Below, in pieces: positions 1 through 8,678 of a DNA stretch of 43,082 bases (position 1 is its first letter; each line of letters starts with the position of its first letter). The position numbers and the translations under genes were made by a program. This DNA comes from Candidatus Auribacter fodinae. Lineage in GTDB: Bacteria > Auribacterota > Auribacteria > Auribacterales > Auribacteraceae. Below the pieces are notes generated by a model that worked only from the letters and a program-made list of their open reading frames with translations, had not been told where the DNA came from and did no database searches. The stretch covers positions 1 to 43,082 of the forward strand of contig QZJZ01000067.1 of NCBI GenBank assembly GCA_003599815.1, in the 5' to 3' direction.

Positions 1-1
1 A

Positions 2-100
2 TTGATAACGCCGATCGCGATGGAAAAAGGTCTTCGTTTCGCTATCCGCGAAGGCGGCAGGACAGTTGGCGCCGGCAGGGTAACGGATATCGTCGAATAA
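2..100 (+). CDS. tuf: Elongation factor Tu, C-terminal end (5' truncated by window)
   Basis: The last 32 codons of EF-Tu enter from the left edge. The segment [13 protein letters not shown] followed by [13 protein letters not shown] is the signature end of EF-Tu domain 3. EF-Tu is the GTPase that brings aminoacyl-tRNA to the ribosome. The gene lies 32 bp upstream of rpsJ, the usual str-to-S10 junction, so rpsL, rpsG and fusA probably lie to the left. The start and the GTPase domain are outside the window. Confidence 0.95.
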   Translation: MITPIAMEKGLRFAIREGGRTVGAGRVTDIVE

Positions 101-132
101 CAGCTTTTGGTGGTTATGCAAGGAGTTGGGTA

Positions 133-441
133 ATGGATAATCAGAAAATAAGAATTAAACTGAAAGCATACGATCATCGGGTTATTGATCAGTCTACTGA
201 AGAGATCGTTGAAACAGCTAAACGCACAGGCGCTCGTATACTGGGCCCGATTCCGCTGCCGACAAAGATTGAACGGTATACGGTGAACAAATCACCTGTG
301 GTAAATAAAAAGTCCCGTGAGCAGTTTGAGATCAGAACTCATAAGCGTCTTCTGGATGTTATCGGTCCAACAGCGAAGACCATCGATGAGTTAAGAAAAC
401 TCAATTTGCCTGCTGGTGTTGATATTAAAATAAAAGTATGA
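133..441 (+). CDS. rpsJ: 30S ribosomal protein S10
   Basis: This 102-residue protein is full length for S10, which sits in the 30S head and also acts with NusB in antitermination. The family signature is seen in [15 protein letters not shown] near the N-terminus and [14 protein letters not shown] in the middle, with THKRLLDV following. The ATG at 133 has AGGAG at 121-125. It is the first gene of the S10 block after tuf, and no promoter is visible in the 32-bp gap, so it may be co-transcribed with tuf. Confidence 0.98.
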   Translation: MDNQKIRIKLKAYDHRVIDQSTEEIVETAKRTGARILGPIPLPTKIERYTVNKSPVVNKKSREQFEIRTHKRLLDVIGPTAKTIDELRKLNLPAGVDIKIKV

Positions 442-471
442 TCGTGGTGTATGGGTTGAAGGAGGTAGACA

Positions 472-1125
472 GTGAGTATTGTCCTTCTAGGTAAGAAGAT
501 AGGTATGACAAGGGTGTTTACGGATAAGGGCGACCGGGTGCCGGTAACAGTAATATCTGTTGAGTCGGGTACGGTGGTTTATAAGAAAACACTTGAGAAA
601 GACGGGTATGAGTCGTTACAGCTCGGATTTGCGGATATAAAAGAGAAGAAAGTTACGAACCCTCAGAAGGGCCATTACGAGAAAGCTGGCGTATCTTCAA
701 AAAAATACCTGAAAGAAAGTCGCGTTTCAAAAGATGTCTTCGAACAATATAATGTTGGTGATGTGATAACCAGCGATGTTTTCGGGAAAGGCGACTTTGT
801 TGACGTAGCGGCAAAATCTATTGGTAAAGGTTTTGCCGGCGGTGTGAAGCGTTGGGGATACAGAGGTGGGCGTGACACACATGGATCGATGTTCCATCGC
901 GCGCCTGGTTCTATCGGTGCTTCCGCGTATCCGTCTCGTGTATTGAAGGGTTTGAAATTGCCCGGGCGTATGGGAGGTAAACGTATTACTGCTCAGAGTA
1001 TTGAAATTATTGAGCGAAGAGATGAAGGCAACATCATTATTGTAAAAGGTTCTGTGCCCGGCCCGAAAGGCGGAATTGTCGAAATCAGAAAAGCCAAAAA
1101 GAAATTGAGCGCTTCAGCTAAATAA
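472..1125 (+). CDS. rplC: 50S ribosomal protein L3
   Basis: This 217-residue protein opens with a GTG start behind GGAGG (about 460-465). The L3 hallmarks are the N-terminal LLGKKIGMTRVF and the glycine-rich central loop around residues 125-165 (KRWGYRGGRDTHGSMFHRAP, then GSIGASAYPSRV). That loop reaches towards the peptidyl transferase centre in known ribosomes. Its position between rpsJ and rplD is canonical. Length is normal for the bacterial family. Confidence 0.98.
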   Translation: MSIVLLGKKIGMTRVFTDKGDRVPVTVISVESGTVVYKKTLEKDGYESLQLGFADIKEKKVTNPQKGHYEKAGVSSKKYLKESRVSKDVFEQYNVGDVITSDVFGKGDFVDVAAKSIGKGFAGGVKRWGYRGGRDTHGSMFHRAPGSIGASAYPSRVLKGLKLPGRMGGKRITAQSIEIIERRDEGNIIIVKGSVPGPKGGIVEIRKAKKKLSASAK

Positions 1126-1137
1126 GGGGTATGGGTA

Positions 1138-1767
1138 ATGGGCGAATTGAATGTATATGATATAAAAGGTTCTGTCGTTGATACATTAGTTATTGATGAT
1201 AACCTGCTTAATAGTCCTGTAAGAACACAGGCAGTTAATGATGTTGTTGTTGCGTTTCTTGCCAATCAGCGCACAGGTACTGCGAACACAAAAACTCGAA
1301 ATGAAGTGAGCGCTTCAACGGCAAAACCGTGGCGGCAGAAAGGGACTGGCAGAGCACGTTCCGGTATGCGGTCTTCGCCGATATGGCGTGGCGGCGGTAC
1401 TGTATTCGGACCTAAACCGCGTGATTTCAGGATGCAGACATCCAAGAAACTCAAACAGGCGGCGTTACGCTCAATACTTGTACAACGCCTTAACGCCGAA
1501 ACGGTGACAGTGATCACGGCTTTGGAATTGAATGAGCCGAAAACCAAATCTATTGTTTCCCTGTTAGGCGCTTTAAATGTTACAGAGAAAAAAGTACTTA
1601 TCGTTACGGAGTCAGCAAATCTCAACGTTTTGAAATCCGCTCGTAACATTACAGGCGTGAATGTTACATCCGCAATGGATGTAAATACCTATGAGATCAT
1701 TAATAGTGATAGAATCGTGATAGAGCAGAGCGCTCTCGAGATTCTCAAAAAACGTATTGGTGCCTAA
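1138..1767 (+). CDS. rplD: 50S ribosomal protein L4
   Basis: The protein has 209 residues. The extended loop that lines the exit tunnel is visible at about residues 62-95 (KPWRQKGTGRARSGMRSSPI, then WRGGGTVFGPKPRDF). The ATG at 1138 lies 12 bp after rplC. In E. coli L4 also autoregulates the S10 operon through a leader upstream of rpsJ. Here, unusually, a promoter and a terminator-like hairpin follow this gene rather than precede rpsJ, so the mode of control may differ. Confidence 0.98.
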   Translation: MGELNVYDIKGSVVDTLVIDDNLLNSPVRTQAVNDVVVAFLANQRTGTANTKTRNEVSASTAKPWRQKGTGRARSGMRSSPIWRGGGTVFGPKPRDFRMQTSKKLKQAALRSILVQRLNAETVTVITALELNEPKTKSIVSLLGALNVTEKKVLIVTESANLNVLKSARNITGVNVTSAMDVNTYEIINSDRIVIEQSALEILKKRIGA

Positions 1768-1776
1768 AAATATCTC

Positions 1777-1805
1777 TTGACAAGAAATTTTAATTGAAAT
1801 ATTAT
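1777..1805 (+). promoter_or_regulatory. Internal sigma70-type promoter upstream of rplW
   Basis: TTGACA at 1777-1782 is separated by 17 bp from TATTAT at 1800-1805. The -35 is perfect and the -10 matches five of six. It lies in the 79-bp space between rplD (functional end 1767) and the hairpin before rplW. A transcript would start near 1812 and read into rplW, rplB and the rest of the superoperon. Confidence 0.72.
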
Positions 1806-1849
1806 ATAGGCTCTTTTACGCAAAATCAACTTTTAACAGTTTTATAATG

Positions 1850-1876
1850 ATCGGAACTAAGATTTCGATTTTTTTT
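1850..1876 (+). terminator. Terminator-like hairpin in the rplW leader (possible attenuator)
   Basis: The arms ATCGGAA (1850-1856) and TTTCGAT (1863-1869) can form a 7-bp stem with one G-U pair and a 6-nt loop. Eight consecutive T residues follow at 1869-1876. The stem is weak, but the hairpin plus T tract sits about 40 nt downstream of the predicted start site and just before the rplW ribosome binding site, the layout of an attenuator. Function is inferred. Confidence 0.4.
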
Positions 1877-1891
1877 ATTAATGGAGTCGTT

Positions 1892-2170
1892 ATGAAAGAA
1901 ATTACCAGCATTATACAAGAGCCTGTCATTAGTGAGCAGAGTACAGTGATGGCTGAAGATGGAAAGTATGTCTTTGTTGTAAACAAAAAGGCGAACAAGA
2001 TAGAAATCAAGCAGGCTGTCGAGCGACTGTTTAATGTGAAAGTTGATAAAGTGAACACGGTGAATATGATGGGAAAGCGTAAGCGTCGCCGGTTCAAAAT
2101 TGGTAAAAGGCCTGATTGGAAAAAGGCAGTAGTTACTCTTGTCCAGGGTGAAAAAATAGAATTGATGTGA
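1892..2170 (+). CDS. rplW: 50S ribosomal protein L23
   Basis: With the start at the ATG at 1892 the protein is 92 residues, the normal size of bacterial L23. That ATG has GGAG at 1883-1886. An in-frame upstream ATG at 1847 would add 15 hydrophobic residues atypical of L23 and would overlap the leader hairpin, so I reject it. The family core is seen in IIQEPVISEQST at the N-terminus, VDKVNTVNMMGKRKRR, and the C-terminal KKAVVTLVQGEKIE. L23 lies at the tunnel exit and docks trigger factor and SRP in known ribosomes. Confidence 0.97.
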   Translation: MKEITSIIQEPVISEQSTVMAEDGKYVFVVNKKANKIEIKQAVERLFNVKVDKVNTVNMMGKRKRRRFKIGKRPDWKKAVVTLVQGEKIELM

Positions 2171-2191
2171 TAAGATAAAGGATTTTGGGTC

Positions 2192-3019
2192 ATGGCATTA
2201 AAGAAATTTAAACCAACATCCCCTGCAAGGCGATTTGCTTCAGGGCCGGCATTTGATGAAATAACTAAAAATGCCCCTGAAAAGTCTCTCTGTGAAAAAC
2301 TGGTGAGCAGTGGTGGGAGAAATAGTACTGGGCGTATAACTGTACGGCGTCGTGGCGGCGGGCATAAAAAAACGTATCGAATTATTGATTTCAAGAGAGA
2401 TAAATTCGGCGTTTCGGGGAAGGTTGTCGCTGTTGAATATGATCCGAACAGAACATCTCGTATTGCGTTAGTTCAGTATGTTGATGGTGAAAAAAGATAT
2501 ATACTTGCTCCGGTTGGATTGAATGTCGGCGATGTTGTGATGTCTGGAGAGAAGGCGGAGATAGAAGTAGGTAATGCTCTGCCGTTGTCGATCATTCCTC
2601 TTGGTATGCAGGTTCATAATATAGAGCTTAAAGAAAAGAAAGGCGGCCAGATCGCTCGTTCGGCAGGTTCTGCGGCAACGATCATGGCTCGCGAAGGCGG
2701 GTTTGCTTTCCTGAAGTTTCCTTCCGGTGAAGTTCGTAAAGTTTCCGTAGCTTGTTATGCGACGATTGGGCAGATTGGAAACATGGATCATATGAATATC
2801 CGTGTTGGTAAAGCGGGCCGTAACCGTTGGAAAGGCAATCGTCCGAAGGTGCGTGGTGTGGCGATGAATCCCGTTGATCATCCGATGGGTGGTGGTGAAG
2901 GGCGTACGTCTGGAGGCCGTCATCCGTGTTCACCTTGGGGATGGATTACGAAGGGCAAGAAAACCCGGGATAAACATAAATCAAGTGATAAGTATATTGT
3001 AAAACGTAGAAACAAGTAA
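2192..3019 (+). CDS. rplB: 50S ribosomal protein L2
   Basis: This 275-residue protein is full length for L2. The N-terminal [19 protein letters not shown] and the C-terminal [20 protein letters not shown], which contains the conserved histidine near residue 229 close to the peptidyl transferase centre, identify it. It follows rplW by 21 bp, as in the classic S10 operon. The basic C-terminal tail [20 protein letters not shown] is normal for rRNA binding. Confidence 0.98.
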   Translation: MALKKFKPTSPARRFASGPAFDEITKNAPEKSLCEKLVSSGGRNSTGRITVRRRGGGHKKTYRIIDFKRDKFGVSGKVVAVEYDPNRTSRIALVQYVDGEKRYILAPVGLNVGDVVMSGEKAEIEVGNALPLSIIPLGMQVHNIELKEKKGGQIARSAGSAATIMAREGGFAFLKFPSGEVRKVSVACYATIGQIGNMDHMNIRVGKAGRNRWKGNRPKVRGVAMNPVDHPMGGGEGRTSGGRHPCSPWGWITKGKKTRDKHKSSDKYIVKRRNK

Positions 3020-3034
3020 TGAGGTAAAGCGATC

Positions 3035-3304
3035 ATGGCTCGATCCATAAAAAAAGGACCATTTGTAGATCAGTATCTGCTGGAGAAGATTGAAGGCCAG
3101 ACAGGTTCAAGTGAACAAAAACCGATTAAAACATGGTCTCGTCGCTCAATGATAGTTCCCGATTTTATCGGTCAGACATTCGCTGTGCATAACGGGAAAA
3201 AATTTATACCTGTTTTTGTTACGGAAAATATGGTTGGACATAAACTTGGTGAGTTTGCGCCAACACGAACGTTTAAGTCGCATCCCGGCGGAAAAGGGAA
3301 GTAA
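3035..3304 (+). CDS. rpsS: 30S ribosomal protein S19
   Basis: This 89-residue protein begins [12 protein letters not shown] and ends with [20 protein letters not shown], both typical of S19. It binds the 30S head near S13. The order rplB-rpsS-rplV is canonical, with 15 bp before and about 32 bp after the gene. Length and composition are ordinary. Confidence 0.98.
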   Translation: MARSIKKGPFVDQYLLEKIEGQTGSSEQKPIKTWSRRSMIVPDFIGQTFAVHNGKKFIPVFVTENMVGHKLGEFAPTRTFKSHPGGKGK

Positions 3305-3336
3305 ACAGAGAAAACGTGGGGTAAAGGAGTGAAATG

Positions 3337-3678
3337 ATGGAGGCGCGTGCTGTTTGGAAATATGCAAGAGTTTCTCCGCGAAAAATGCGTCTTATTGCGG
3401 ATGCGATACGCGGTAAAGACGTAAACACTGCTGTCAGTGTAGTTAAGTATACAAATAGAAAAGCCGCAGGCATGATGGAAAAGTTATTGAAATCTGCTGT
3501 TGCGAATATGGAGTCCAAATCGGAATCATCTGTGGATATAAATTCTCTGAAAGTCAAAACGGTTTTTGTTGATGGTGGCCCGATGATGAAACGCTTTATG
3601 CCAAGAGCGATGGGTCGGGCAAGTAAAATATTAAAACGTACAAGTCATATAACAGTTGTTGTGGGTGACAGCGAATAA
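3337..3678 (+). CDS. rplV: 50S ribosomal protein L22
   Basis: The protein is 113 residues from the second of two adjacent ATGs. GGAG at 3326-3329 is 7 nt from the ATG at 3337 but only 4 nt from the one at 3334, so I choose 3337. L22 features are RAVWKYARVSPRKMRLIADA near the N-terminus and the beta-hairpin and C-terminus GGPMMKRFMPRAMGRASKI, followed by SHITVVVGD. The hairpin lines the exit tunnel near the macrolide site in known structures. Confidence 0.97.
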   Translation: MEARAVWKYARVSPRKMRLIADAIRGKDVNTAVSVVKYTNRKAAGMMEKLLKSAVANMESKSESSVDINSLKVKTVFVDGGPMMKRFMPRAMGRASKILKRTSHITVVVGDSE

Positions 3679-3699
3679 GTCGCCTGAAGGAGTTTTTGC

Positions 3700-4347
3700 A
3701 TGGGACAGAAAGTTAATCCTATTGGATTCAGAATAGTACTTAATAAAGACTGGCAGTCGCGATGGTATGCGAACAAGGCGGATTTCGGCGACTTGTTGAG
3801 GGAAGATACAGTGATACGTAATTACTTGAAAAAACGTCTTTATTTTGCAGGTGTACCGCGCATAGTTATAGAGCGCGCATCCAATAGGGCGAAAATTACT
3901 ATCCATGCGGCACGTCCGGGAATTATTATTGGAAGGAAAGGCGCTGAAATCGATCGCATAAAACAGGATCTCGCACAATTTACCAATAAAGAGCTTTTTA
4001 TCGATATCGTTGAGGTAAAAGATCCTGATATGAACGCACAACTGGTTGCGGAAAACATTGCTAACCAGCTGGAACGCCGAGTTTCTCACCGGCGCGCTAT
4101 GAAAAAAGCAGTTACCACAGCGATAAGCAGTGGTGCTGAAGGTATAAAAATACTGTGTTCTGGTCGTCTTGGTGGTTCTGAAATGTCTCGTTCCGAAGGG
4201 TATAAAGAGGGGAAAATTCCTCTCCATACATTGCGCGCTGATATAGATTACGGCTTTACCGAAGCGCGCACTACTTATGGTGCGATCGGAGTCAAAGTTT
4301 GGATTTGTAAAGGCGAAAAATTACCGGAAAAAAAGGCAACTGAATAA
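3700..4347 (+). CDS. rpsC: 30S ribosomal protein S3
   Basis: This 215-residue protein starts [12 protein letters not shown], the invariant S3 N-terminus. A type-2 KH domain is seen with GIIIGRKG at residues 74-81. The C-terminal domain contains [12 protein letters not shown] and [13 protein letters not shown]3 forms part of the mRNA entry tunnel on the solvent side of the 30S. AAGGAG lies just before the ATG at 3700. Confidence 0.98.
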   Translation: MGQKVNPIGFRIVLNKDWQSRWYANKADFGDLLREDTVIRNYLKKRLYFAGVPRIVIERASNRAKITIHAARPGIIIGRKGAEIDRIKQDLAQFTNKELFIDIVEVKDPDMNAQLVAENIANQLERRVSHRRAMKKAVTTAISSGAEGIKILCSGRLGGSEMSRSEGYKEGKIPLHTLRADIDYGFTEARTTYGAIGVKVWICKGEKLPEKKATE

Positions 4348-4374
4348 ATAAATAAGTAAGAAGGATTGTGAACA

Positions 4375-4797
4375 ATGCCTCTCATGCCCAAACGCGTAAA
4401 ATTTAGAAAAAGTCATCGTGGTTCACGGAGTGGATTGAGCCTACGGGGCAATAGAATTCACTTCGGTGAATATGGTATTCAAGCGCTGGAACGTGCATGG
4501 ATAACCAATACTCAGATTGAGGCCGCTCGTGTCGCGATGACTCGTCATATTAAAAGAAAAGGTAAAGTCTGGATTCGTATTTTCCCTGACAAGTCTATTA
4601 CCAAAAAACCTGCGGAAACACGTATGGGTAAGGGAAAAGGAGCGCCGGAAGGATGGGTAGCCGTTATTAAACCGGGCCGTATGATGATCGAGATGGAGGG
4701 TGTCACCGAAGCAGTCGCACGCGAAGCTATGCGTCTGGCGGCCACAAAGCTCCCTATCAGAACCAGATTTGTGATAAGAAAATTACATAATATTTAA
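4375..4797 (+). CDS. rplP: 50S ribosomal protein L16
   Basis: This 140-residue protein begins [16 protein letters not shown] and contains [20 protein letters not shown] and [19 protein letters not shown], diagnostic of L16, which helps place the A-site tRNA. AAGGA lies upstream of the ATG at 4375. The gene follows rpsC and precedes rpmC, the canonical order. Confidence 0.98.
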   Translation: MPLMPKRVKFRKSHRGSRSGLSLRGNRIHFGEYGIQALERAWITNTQIEAARVAMTRHIKRKGKVWIRIFPDKSITKKPAETRMGKGKGAPEGWVAVIKPGRMMIEMEGVTEAVAREAMRLAATKLPIRTRFVIRKLHNI

Positions 4798-4813
4798 TTG
4801 TGGGATATGCTGT

Positions 4814-5014
4814 ATGAAGGCACATGAATTACGACAGAAATCGACTGACGACCTGAATAAGTTACTTGATGAGTATCGGAGAGAACTGCTGAATCTTCGG
4901 ATACAGAAAAAAACCGGACAGATAGAAAAAGTTGGCAGGATCCATACTGTAAAGAAGGAAGTTGCGCGTATTCTAACAATATTGAATGAACCTGCTTCTG
5001 TAACAGCAAAGTAA
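4814..5014 (+). CDS. rpmC: 50S ribosomal protein L29
   Basis: This small helical protein of 66 residues has the L29 signature [20 protein letters not shown] followed by [15 protein letters not shown]. It binds near the tunnel exit next to L23. It lies between rplP and rpsQ, as in most bacteria. Length is typical (about 60-70 residues). Confidence 0.96.
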   Translation: MKAHELRQKSTDDLNKLLDEYRRELLNLRIQKKTGQIEKVGRIHTVKKEVARILTILNEPASVTAK

Positions 5015-5030
5015 TAGGGAGATTGAAAAT

Positions 5031-5309
5031 ATGGCGCAAACGCATGTAGGCAGACGCAAGAAACGAACAGGCATTGTGGTCAGCGATAAGATGGATAAAA
5101 CGATCGTGGTTCAGGTGGAACGCCGCATCAGTCATCCTATCTACAAAAAAGTAATTAAGGTGTATCAGAAATTTAAAGCCCATGATGAACAGAATGAAGC
5201 GAAAGTCGGCGATCTCGTCGCAATTGATGAAACACGTCCGTTGAGTAAGACGAAAAGATGGCGCTTATCAGGTATTCTGAAAAAAGAGTATATTAAAGGT
5301 GAGAGGTAA
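5031..5309 (+). CDS. rpsQ: 30S ribosomal protein S17
   Basis: The protein has 92 residues and an OB fold. [20 protein letters not shown], then [19 protein letters not shown] and [13 protein letters not shown], are the conserved S17 blocks. S17 is a primary 16S rRNA binder. It is the last gene of the classical S10 group and lies 8 bp before rplN, so there is no operon break. Confidence 0.97.
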   Translation: MAQTHVGRRKKRTGIVVSDKMDKTIVVQVERRISHPIYKKVIKVYQKFKAHDEQNEAKVGDLVAIDETRPLSKTKRWRLSGILKKEYIKGER

Positions 5310-5317
5310 GTCGTACA

Positions 5318-5686
5318 ATGATACAGATGCAGACACGTTTAGAAGTTGCTGATAATTCGGGCGCAAAAAAAATACAGTGTATTAAAGTATTGGGAACCAG
5401 TAATAAACGTTACGCTCGTATTGGTGATATTATCATCGCGGCAGTCAAAGAAGCGATGCCTGACGGCACGGTGAAGAAAAGCGATGTGGTTAAAGCGGTT
5501 ATTGTACGTACCGCGGCAGATATACGGCGTAAAGACGGATCTATTTTACGGTTTGATAAAAACGCGGCTGTTGTCATTGACAATCAGAACAACCCGCGCG
5601 GAACACGTATTTTTGGTCCGATAGCACGTGAGTTGCGCGAGAAGAATTTTATGAAAATCGTTTCGCTGGCTCCTGAAGTGATATAA
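5318..5686 (+). CDS. rplN: 50S ribosomal protein L14
   Basis: This 122-residue protein opens [17 protein letters not shown] and has the canonical end [20 protein letters not shown] followed by VSLAPEVI. It is the first gene of the spc group. L14 lies at the subunit interface and contacts 16S helix 14 in known ribosomes. Confidence 0.98.
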   Translation: MIQMQTRLEVADNSGAKKIQCIKVLGTSNKRYARIGDIIIAAVKEAMPDGTVKKSDVVKAVIVRTAADIRRKDGSILRFDKNAAVVIDNQNNPRGTRIFGPIARELREKNFMKIVSLAPEVI

Positions 5687-5700
5687 GGAATTGGTAAAAA

Positions 5701-5997
5701 ATGAGTAAACCGAAGCTAAATAAAGTCAGATTTAAGAAAAATGATCAGGTTATTGTAATCGCTGGTAAAGACAAAGGAAAACAAGGGAAAGTTCTGGAGG
5801 TGGACCGCGATAAAGGACGTATTATTATTGAAGGTATCAACTTCATGACTAATTATGACCGTCCGACACAACAGAATCCCAAAGGCGGTATCAGTAAAAA
5901 AGAAGGCCCTATAGATATATCTAATGTGTTGCCGTATAGCGAAAAAGCGGGCAAAGGGATACGGGTTAAAAAATTTGCCGCTGAAAATAAATTGTAA
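5701..5997 (+). CDS. rplX: 50S ribosomal protein L24
   Basis: The protein has 98 residues. The KOW motif is seen at about residues 16-38 ([19 protein letters not shown]), followed by [20 protein letters not shown]24 initiates 50S assembly. It begins 14 bp after rplN, and the length is normal for bacterial L24. Confidence 0.97.
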   Translation: MSKPKLNKVRFKKNDQVIVIAGKDKGKQGKVLEVDRDKGRIIIEGINFMTNYDRPTQQNPKGGISKKEGPIDISNVLPYSEKAGKGIRVKKFAAENKL

Positions 5998-6025
5998 GAC
6001 CTGAGAAGCAAGAAGGATAGAGAAA

Positions 6026-6568
6026 ATGGCACGGTTGCTTGATTTATATAGAAATACAGTAATTAAGGAAATGATCAAGAAGTTTGGGTACAAGAATCAG
6101 TTACAGGTACCAAAACTGGCGAAAATAGTTTTGAATATGGGTGTTGGAGAAGGTACTCGAGATGAGAAGCTTATCACTGATGCCGTTGATGATCTCAGTA
6201 AGATTGTCGGACAACGCCCGGTTACTACAAAAGCTAAGCACAGCATCGCCGGTTTTAAGTTACGCGAAGGTATGCCAGTCGGTTGTAAAGTAACACTGCG
6301 CGGCGCTAAAATGTATGAGTTTGTTGACCGTCTGATTCACGTGGCGATTCCTCGTATCAGAGACTTTCGCGGTATACCCGGTGATTCCTTTGACGGGTTT
6401 GGTAATTATAATATGGGACTGGATGATCAGACAGTGTTCCCTGAAATAAATATTGATAAAGTACAAAGAACGCAAGGAATGAACATTACATTTGTTACTA
6501 CCAGTAAGACAGACGAAGAAGCGTTCGAAATGCTGAAATTACTCGGGTTGCCATTCAGTAAAAATTAA
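6026..6568 (+). CDS. rplE: 50S ribosomal protein L5
   Basis: This 180-residue protein contains [16 protein letters not shown], a [20 protein letters not shown] block, and the C-terminal [20 protein letters not shown], all typical of L5. It binds 5S rRNA and contacts the P-site tRNA. AAGGA lies upstream of the ATG at 6026. Order is canonical. Confidence 0.98.
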   Translation: MARLLDLYRNTVIKEMIKKFGYKNQLQVPKLAKIVLNMGVGEGTRDEKLITDAVDDLSKIVGQRPVTTKAKHSIAGFKLREGMPVGCKVTLRGAKMYEFVDRLIHVAIPRIRDFRGIPGDSFDGFGNYNMGLDDQTVFPEINIDKVQRTQGMNITFVTTSKTDEEAFEMLKLLGLPFSKN

Positions 6569-6589
6569 TGAGGGAGGCTAGGCAGACAG

Positions 6590-6775
6590 GTGGCTAAAAA
6601 AGCGCTTATCGAAAAATCGATGCGGGAACCAAAATTCAAAGTACGCAAGTACCATCGTTGTACTAATTGCGGTCGGAGACGCGCATATTATAGAAAATTT
6701 AAATTGTGTCGCATCTGTTTGCGAAAATTTGCCAGTGAAGGTAAAATACCTGGGGTAATTAAAGCGAGCTGGTAA
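6590..6775 (+). CDS. rpsN: 30S ribosomal protein S14, zinc-binding type (S14 type Z)
   Basis: This short form of S14 has 61 residues and a GTG start behind GGGAGG (6572-6577). Cysteines at 24, 27, 40 and 43 (CTNCGRR and CRICLRKFA) form the zinc ribbon of the C+ paralogue; the zinc-free form is about 100 residues and lacks these. The length and four cysteines make type Z certain. S14 sits in the 30S head near S3 and S10. Confidence 0.97.
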   Translation: MAKKALIEKSMREPKFKVRKYHRCTNCGRRRAYYRKFKLCRICLRKFASEGKIPGVIKASW

Positions 6776-6804
6776 GGCGGATTTTTTCGAGGAGGAAGAC
6801 AATA

Positions 6805-7203
6805 ATGTCAATGACTGATCCAATAGCTGATTTTTTAACACGTATACGAAATGCGAATAGTGCCCAGCACAAGGAAGTGGATATTCCCGCTTCCAAAATG
6901 AAAGTGGAAATGGCACGTGTTTTAAAAGAAGAAGGCTATATTGAAAATTATGATGTTGTGGAATCTAACGTTCAGGGTACCATACGGGTTTATCTTAAAT
7001 ATTCACCGTCGAATGAACGAATTATAACAAAACTTATCCGGGTCAGTAAACCGGGCAAACGTGAATATACCGGAACAGATAATATACCACGCGTTTTGGG
7101 TGGCCTCGGTATTGCCATCCTGTCAACGCCAAAAGGAATACTAACAGACCGTCAGGCGAAACGTGAGCACGTCGGCGGTGAAATTCTCTGTTACGTGTGG
7201 TAG
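6805..7203 (+). CDS. rpsH: 30S ribosomal protein S8
   Basis: This 132-residue protein begins [17 protein letters not shown] and ends [20 protein letters not shown], the S8 signature. S8 binds the central domain of 16S rRNA and in E. coli represses the spc operon. A strong GAGGAGG precedes the ATG at 6805. I saw no clear copy of an S8 operator, but I could not search structurally. Confidence 0.98.
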   Translation: MSMTDPIADFLTRIRNANSAQHKEVDIPASKMKVEMARVLKEEGYIENYDVVESNVQGTIRVYLKYSPSNERIITKLIRVSKPGKREYTGTDNIPRVLGGLGIAILSTPKGILTDRQAKREHVGGEILCYVW

Positions 7204-7221
7204 GATGAGGAGGATAGCAGG

Positions 7222-7761
7222 ATGTCGCGTATAGGGAAATTACCCGTAATAATACCCGATGGTGTACAAGTTGACATTAAAGGGAGAGCCATAACGGTTA
7301 AAGGCTCGAAAGGGACATTGTCATATGACGCTCCCGAAAGTATATCAGTCGTCATTGAAGATGGTTCCGTAGTTTGTTCACGTTCTTCGGATGTGCGCAG
7401 GGAAAAGGCATTGCACGGTCTGGTGCGGAACCTTGTTCAGAACATGATTATCGGCGTAAGTAAAGGATATACAAAAAAACTTGAAATACATGGCGTCGGG
7501 TATCGTGCCAAAATGGACGGCACTAAACTGGATCTTACAATGGGATTCTCTCATCCAATGCTCTTTCCTGCACCTGCAGGTATTACCATTGCAGTGGAAG
7601 GTAATACGAAAATATCTATTAATGGTATTGATAAACAGAAAGTTGGCCAGGTTGCGGCTGATATTCGTGCTATATATCCTCCTGAACCGTATAAGGGTAA
7701 AGGTATACGGTATGAAGGTGAGCAAGTACGCCGTAAAGCTGGTAAGTCTGTCGGTAAGTAA
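7222..7761 (+). CDS. rplF: 50S ribosomal protein L6
   Basis: This 179-residue protein begins MSRIGKLPVIIPDGVQV and has the C-terminal block YPPEPYKGKGIRYEGEQVRR, both diagnostic of L6. The family's internal duplication gives the two similar halves. It contacts the sarcin-ricin region in known ribosomes. GAGGAGGA precedes the ATG at 7222. Confidence 0.98.
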   Translation: MSRIGKLPVIIPDGVQVDIKGRAITVKGSKGTLSYDAPESISVVIEDGSVVCSRSSDVRREKALHGLVRNLVQNMIIGVSKGYTKKLEIHGVGYRAKMDGTKLDLTMGFSHPMLFPAPAGITIAVEGNTKISINGIDKQKVGQVAADIRAIYPPEPYKGKGIRYEGEQVRRKAGKSVGK

Positions 7762-7793
7762 ACATTTTAATGTAAGAAAAAAGTAGGTTGACA

Positions 7794-8171
7794 ATGATTA
7801 AAAGTGTTTCACGCAACAAAATACGGACAAAACGTCGGCTGAGATTACGTAAGAAAGTGCTTGGGAATGCTGAATCTCCGCGCCTTTCGATATTCAAAAG
7901 TTTAAAATATATATACATCCAGGCCATAGATGATGCTGTCGGAAATACGATAGTATCGCTAACAACAGCGGCAAAATCGTTTCAGAGCGAAAACAGCGGC
8001 TTGAAATCGTTCGCCAATAAAGATGCCGCTAAAGCGTTGGGAACTCAGTTTGCGGCCGTGCTGAAAGAGAAAAAGATTACACGTGCCCGGTTTGATAGAA
8101 GCGGGTATAAATATCATGGTACTGTTAAAGAATTAGCCGATGCTATCAGAGAAGGCGGAATAGAGGTTTAA
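7794..8171 (+). CDS. rplR: 50S ribosomal protein L18
   Basis: From the ATG at 7794 the protein is 125 residues. A TTG six bases earlier is in frame but sits too close to the GTAGG at 7783-7787, so the ATG is preferred. RLRLRKKVLGNAESPRLSIF, KYIYIQAIDD and ARFDRSGYKYHGTVKELADA are L18 features. L18 carries 5S rRNA into the central protuberance together with L5. Confidence 0.96.
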   Translation: MIKSVSRNKIRTKRRLRLRKKVLGNAESPRLSIFKSLKYIYIQAIDDAVGNTIVSLTTAAKSFQSENSGLKSFANKDAAKALGTQFAAVLKEKKITRARFDRSGYKYHGTVKELADAIREGGIEV

Positions 8172-8176
8172 TACGT

Positions 8177-8182
8177 GGAGGT
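8177..8182 (+). promoter_or_regulatory. Ribosome binding site that decides the rpsE start
   Basis: GGAGGT at 8177-8182 is a perfect Shine-Dalgarno sequence. It is 7 nt upstream of TTG 8190 and inside the alternative reading from GTG 8175, so it argues for the TTG start. Confidence 0.7.
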
Positions 8183-8189
8183 CGCTAAC

Positions 8190-8678
8190 TTGGAAGAGAA
8201 AATTCTTGATCTAAGCGAGGTTGTGGTTAGTGTCAATCGCTGCGCTAAAGTGGTGAAAGGTGGACGCCGGTTTAGTTTTAGCGCATTGGTTGTTGTTGGT
8301 GATAAGCAAAGTAAAGTTGGTTTTGGCTTTGGCAAGGCAAATGAAGTTGCTGAAGCAATACGTAAGGCTGTAGAGAACGCGAAAAAACGTATGATTGAAG
8401 TTCCTCTGGTCGGCGCCACTATACCCCATAATACTATCGGCGTTTTTAAAGCGGGTAAGGTTATGATGAAGCCTGCATCTCCTGGTACGGGAGTTATCGC
8501 CGGCGGCGCTGTTCGTGCGGTACTGGAATTGGCCGGCGTTCATGATGTTCTCTGTAAGTCATTGGGATCAAATAATCCTCTGAGTGTCGTTCAGGCCACA
8601 ATGGACGGATTGAAGGGTCTCAAAAATAAGGAAAAAGTATTTAAAGCACGGGGGCTGTGGTCAGATGAAGCTGAGTGA
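8190..8678 (+). CDS. rpsE: 30S ribosomal protein S5 (TTG start)
   Basis: S5 has an N-terminal double-stranded RNA-binding fold ([20 protein letters not shown]) and a C-terminal domain with [21 protein letters not shown] place the start at TTG 8190, giving 162 residues, because GGAGGT at 8177-8182 lies 7 nt upstream of it. The in-frame GTG at 8175 overlaps that ribosome binding site and has none of its own. S5 acts in decoding fidelity and mRNA entry. Its 3' end overlaps rplO by 14 nt, leaving no room for rpmD. Confidence 0.96.
   Translation: MEEKILDLSEVVVSVNRCAKVVKGGRRFSFSALVVVGDKQSKVGFGFGKANEVAEAIRKAVENAKKRMIEVPLVGATIPHNTIGVFKAGKVMMKPASPGTGVIAGGAVRAVLELAGVHDVLCKSLGSNNPLSVVQATMDGLKGLKNKEKVFKARGLWSDEAE

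Noticed and set aside
993-1649. Long minus-strand reading frames under rplC and rplD
   Set aside because: They are antisense to conserved ribosomal genes and show no family motifs. The same holds for the other antisense frames, including the 373-codon one opposite ilvD (38969-40090) and the 259-codon one opposite ilvB (40625-41404).
1847-1891. N-terminal extension of L23
   Set aside because: It overlaps the leader hairpin and lacks L23 character; the ATG at 1892 has its own GGAG.
8175-8678. rpsE starting at GTG 8175
   Set aside because: The GTG overlaps the only good ribosome binding site (GGAGGT, 8177-8182), which is placed for TTG 8190.
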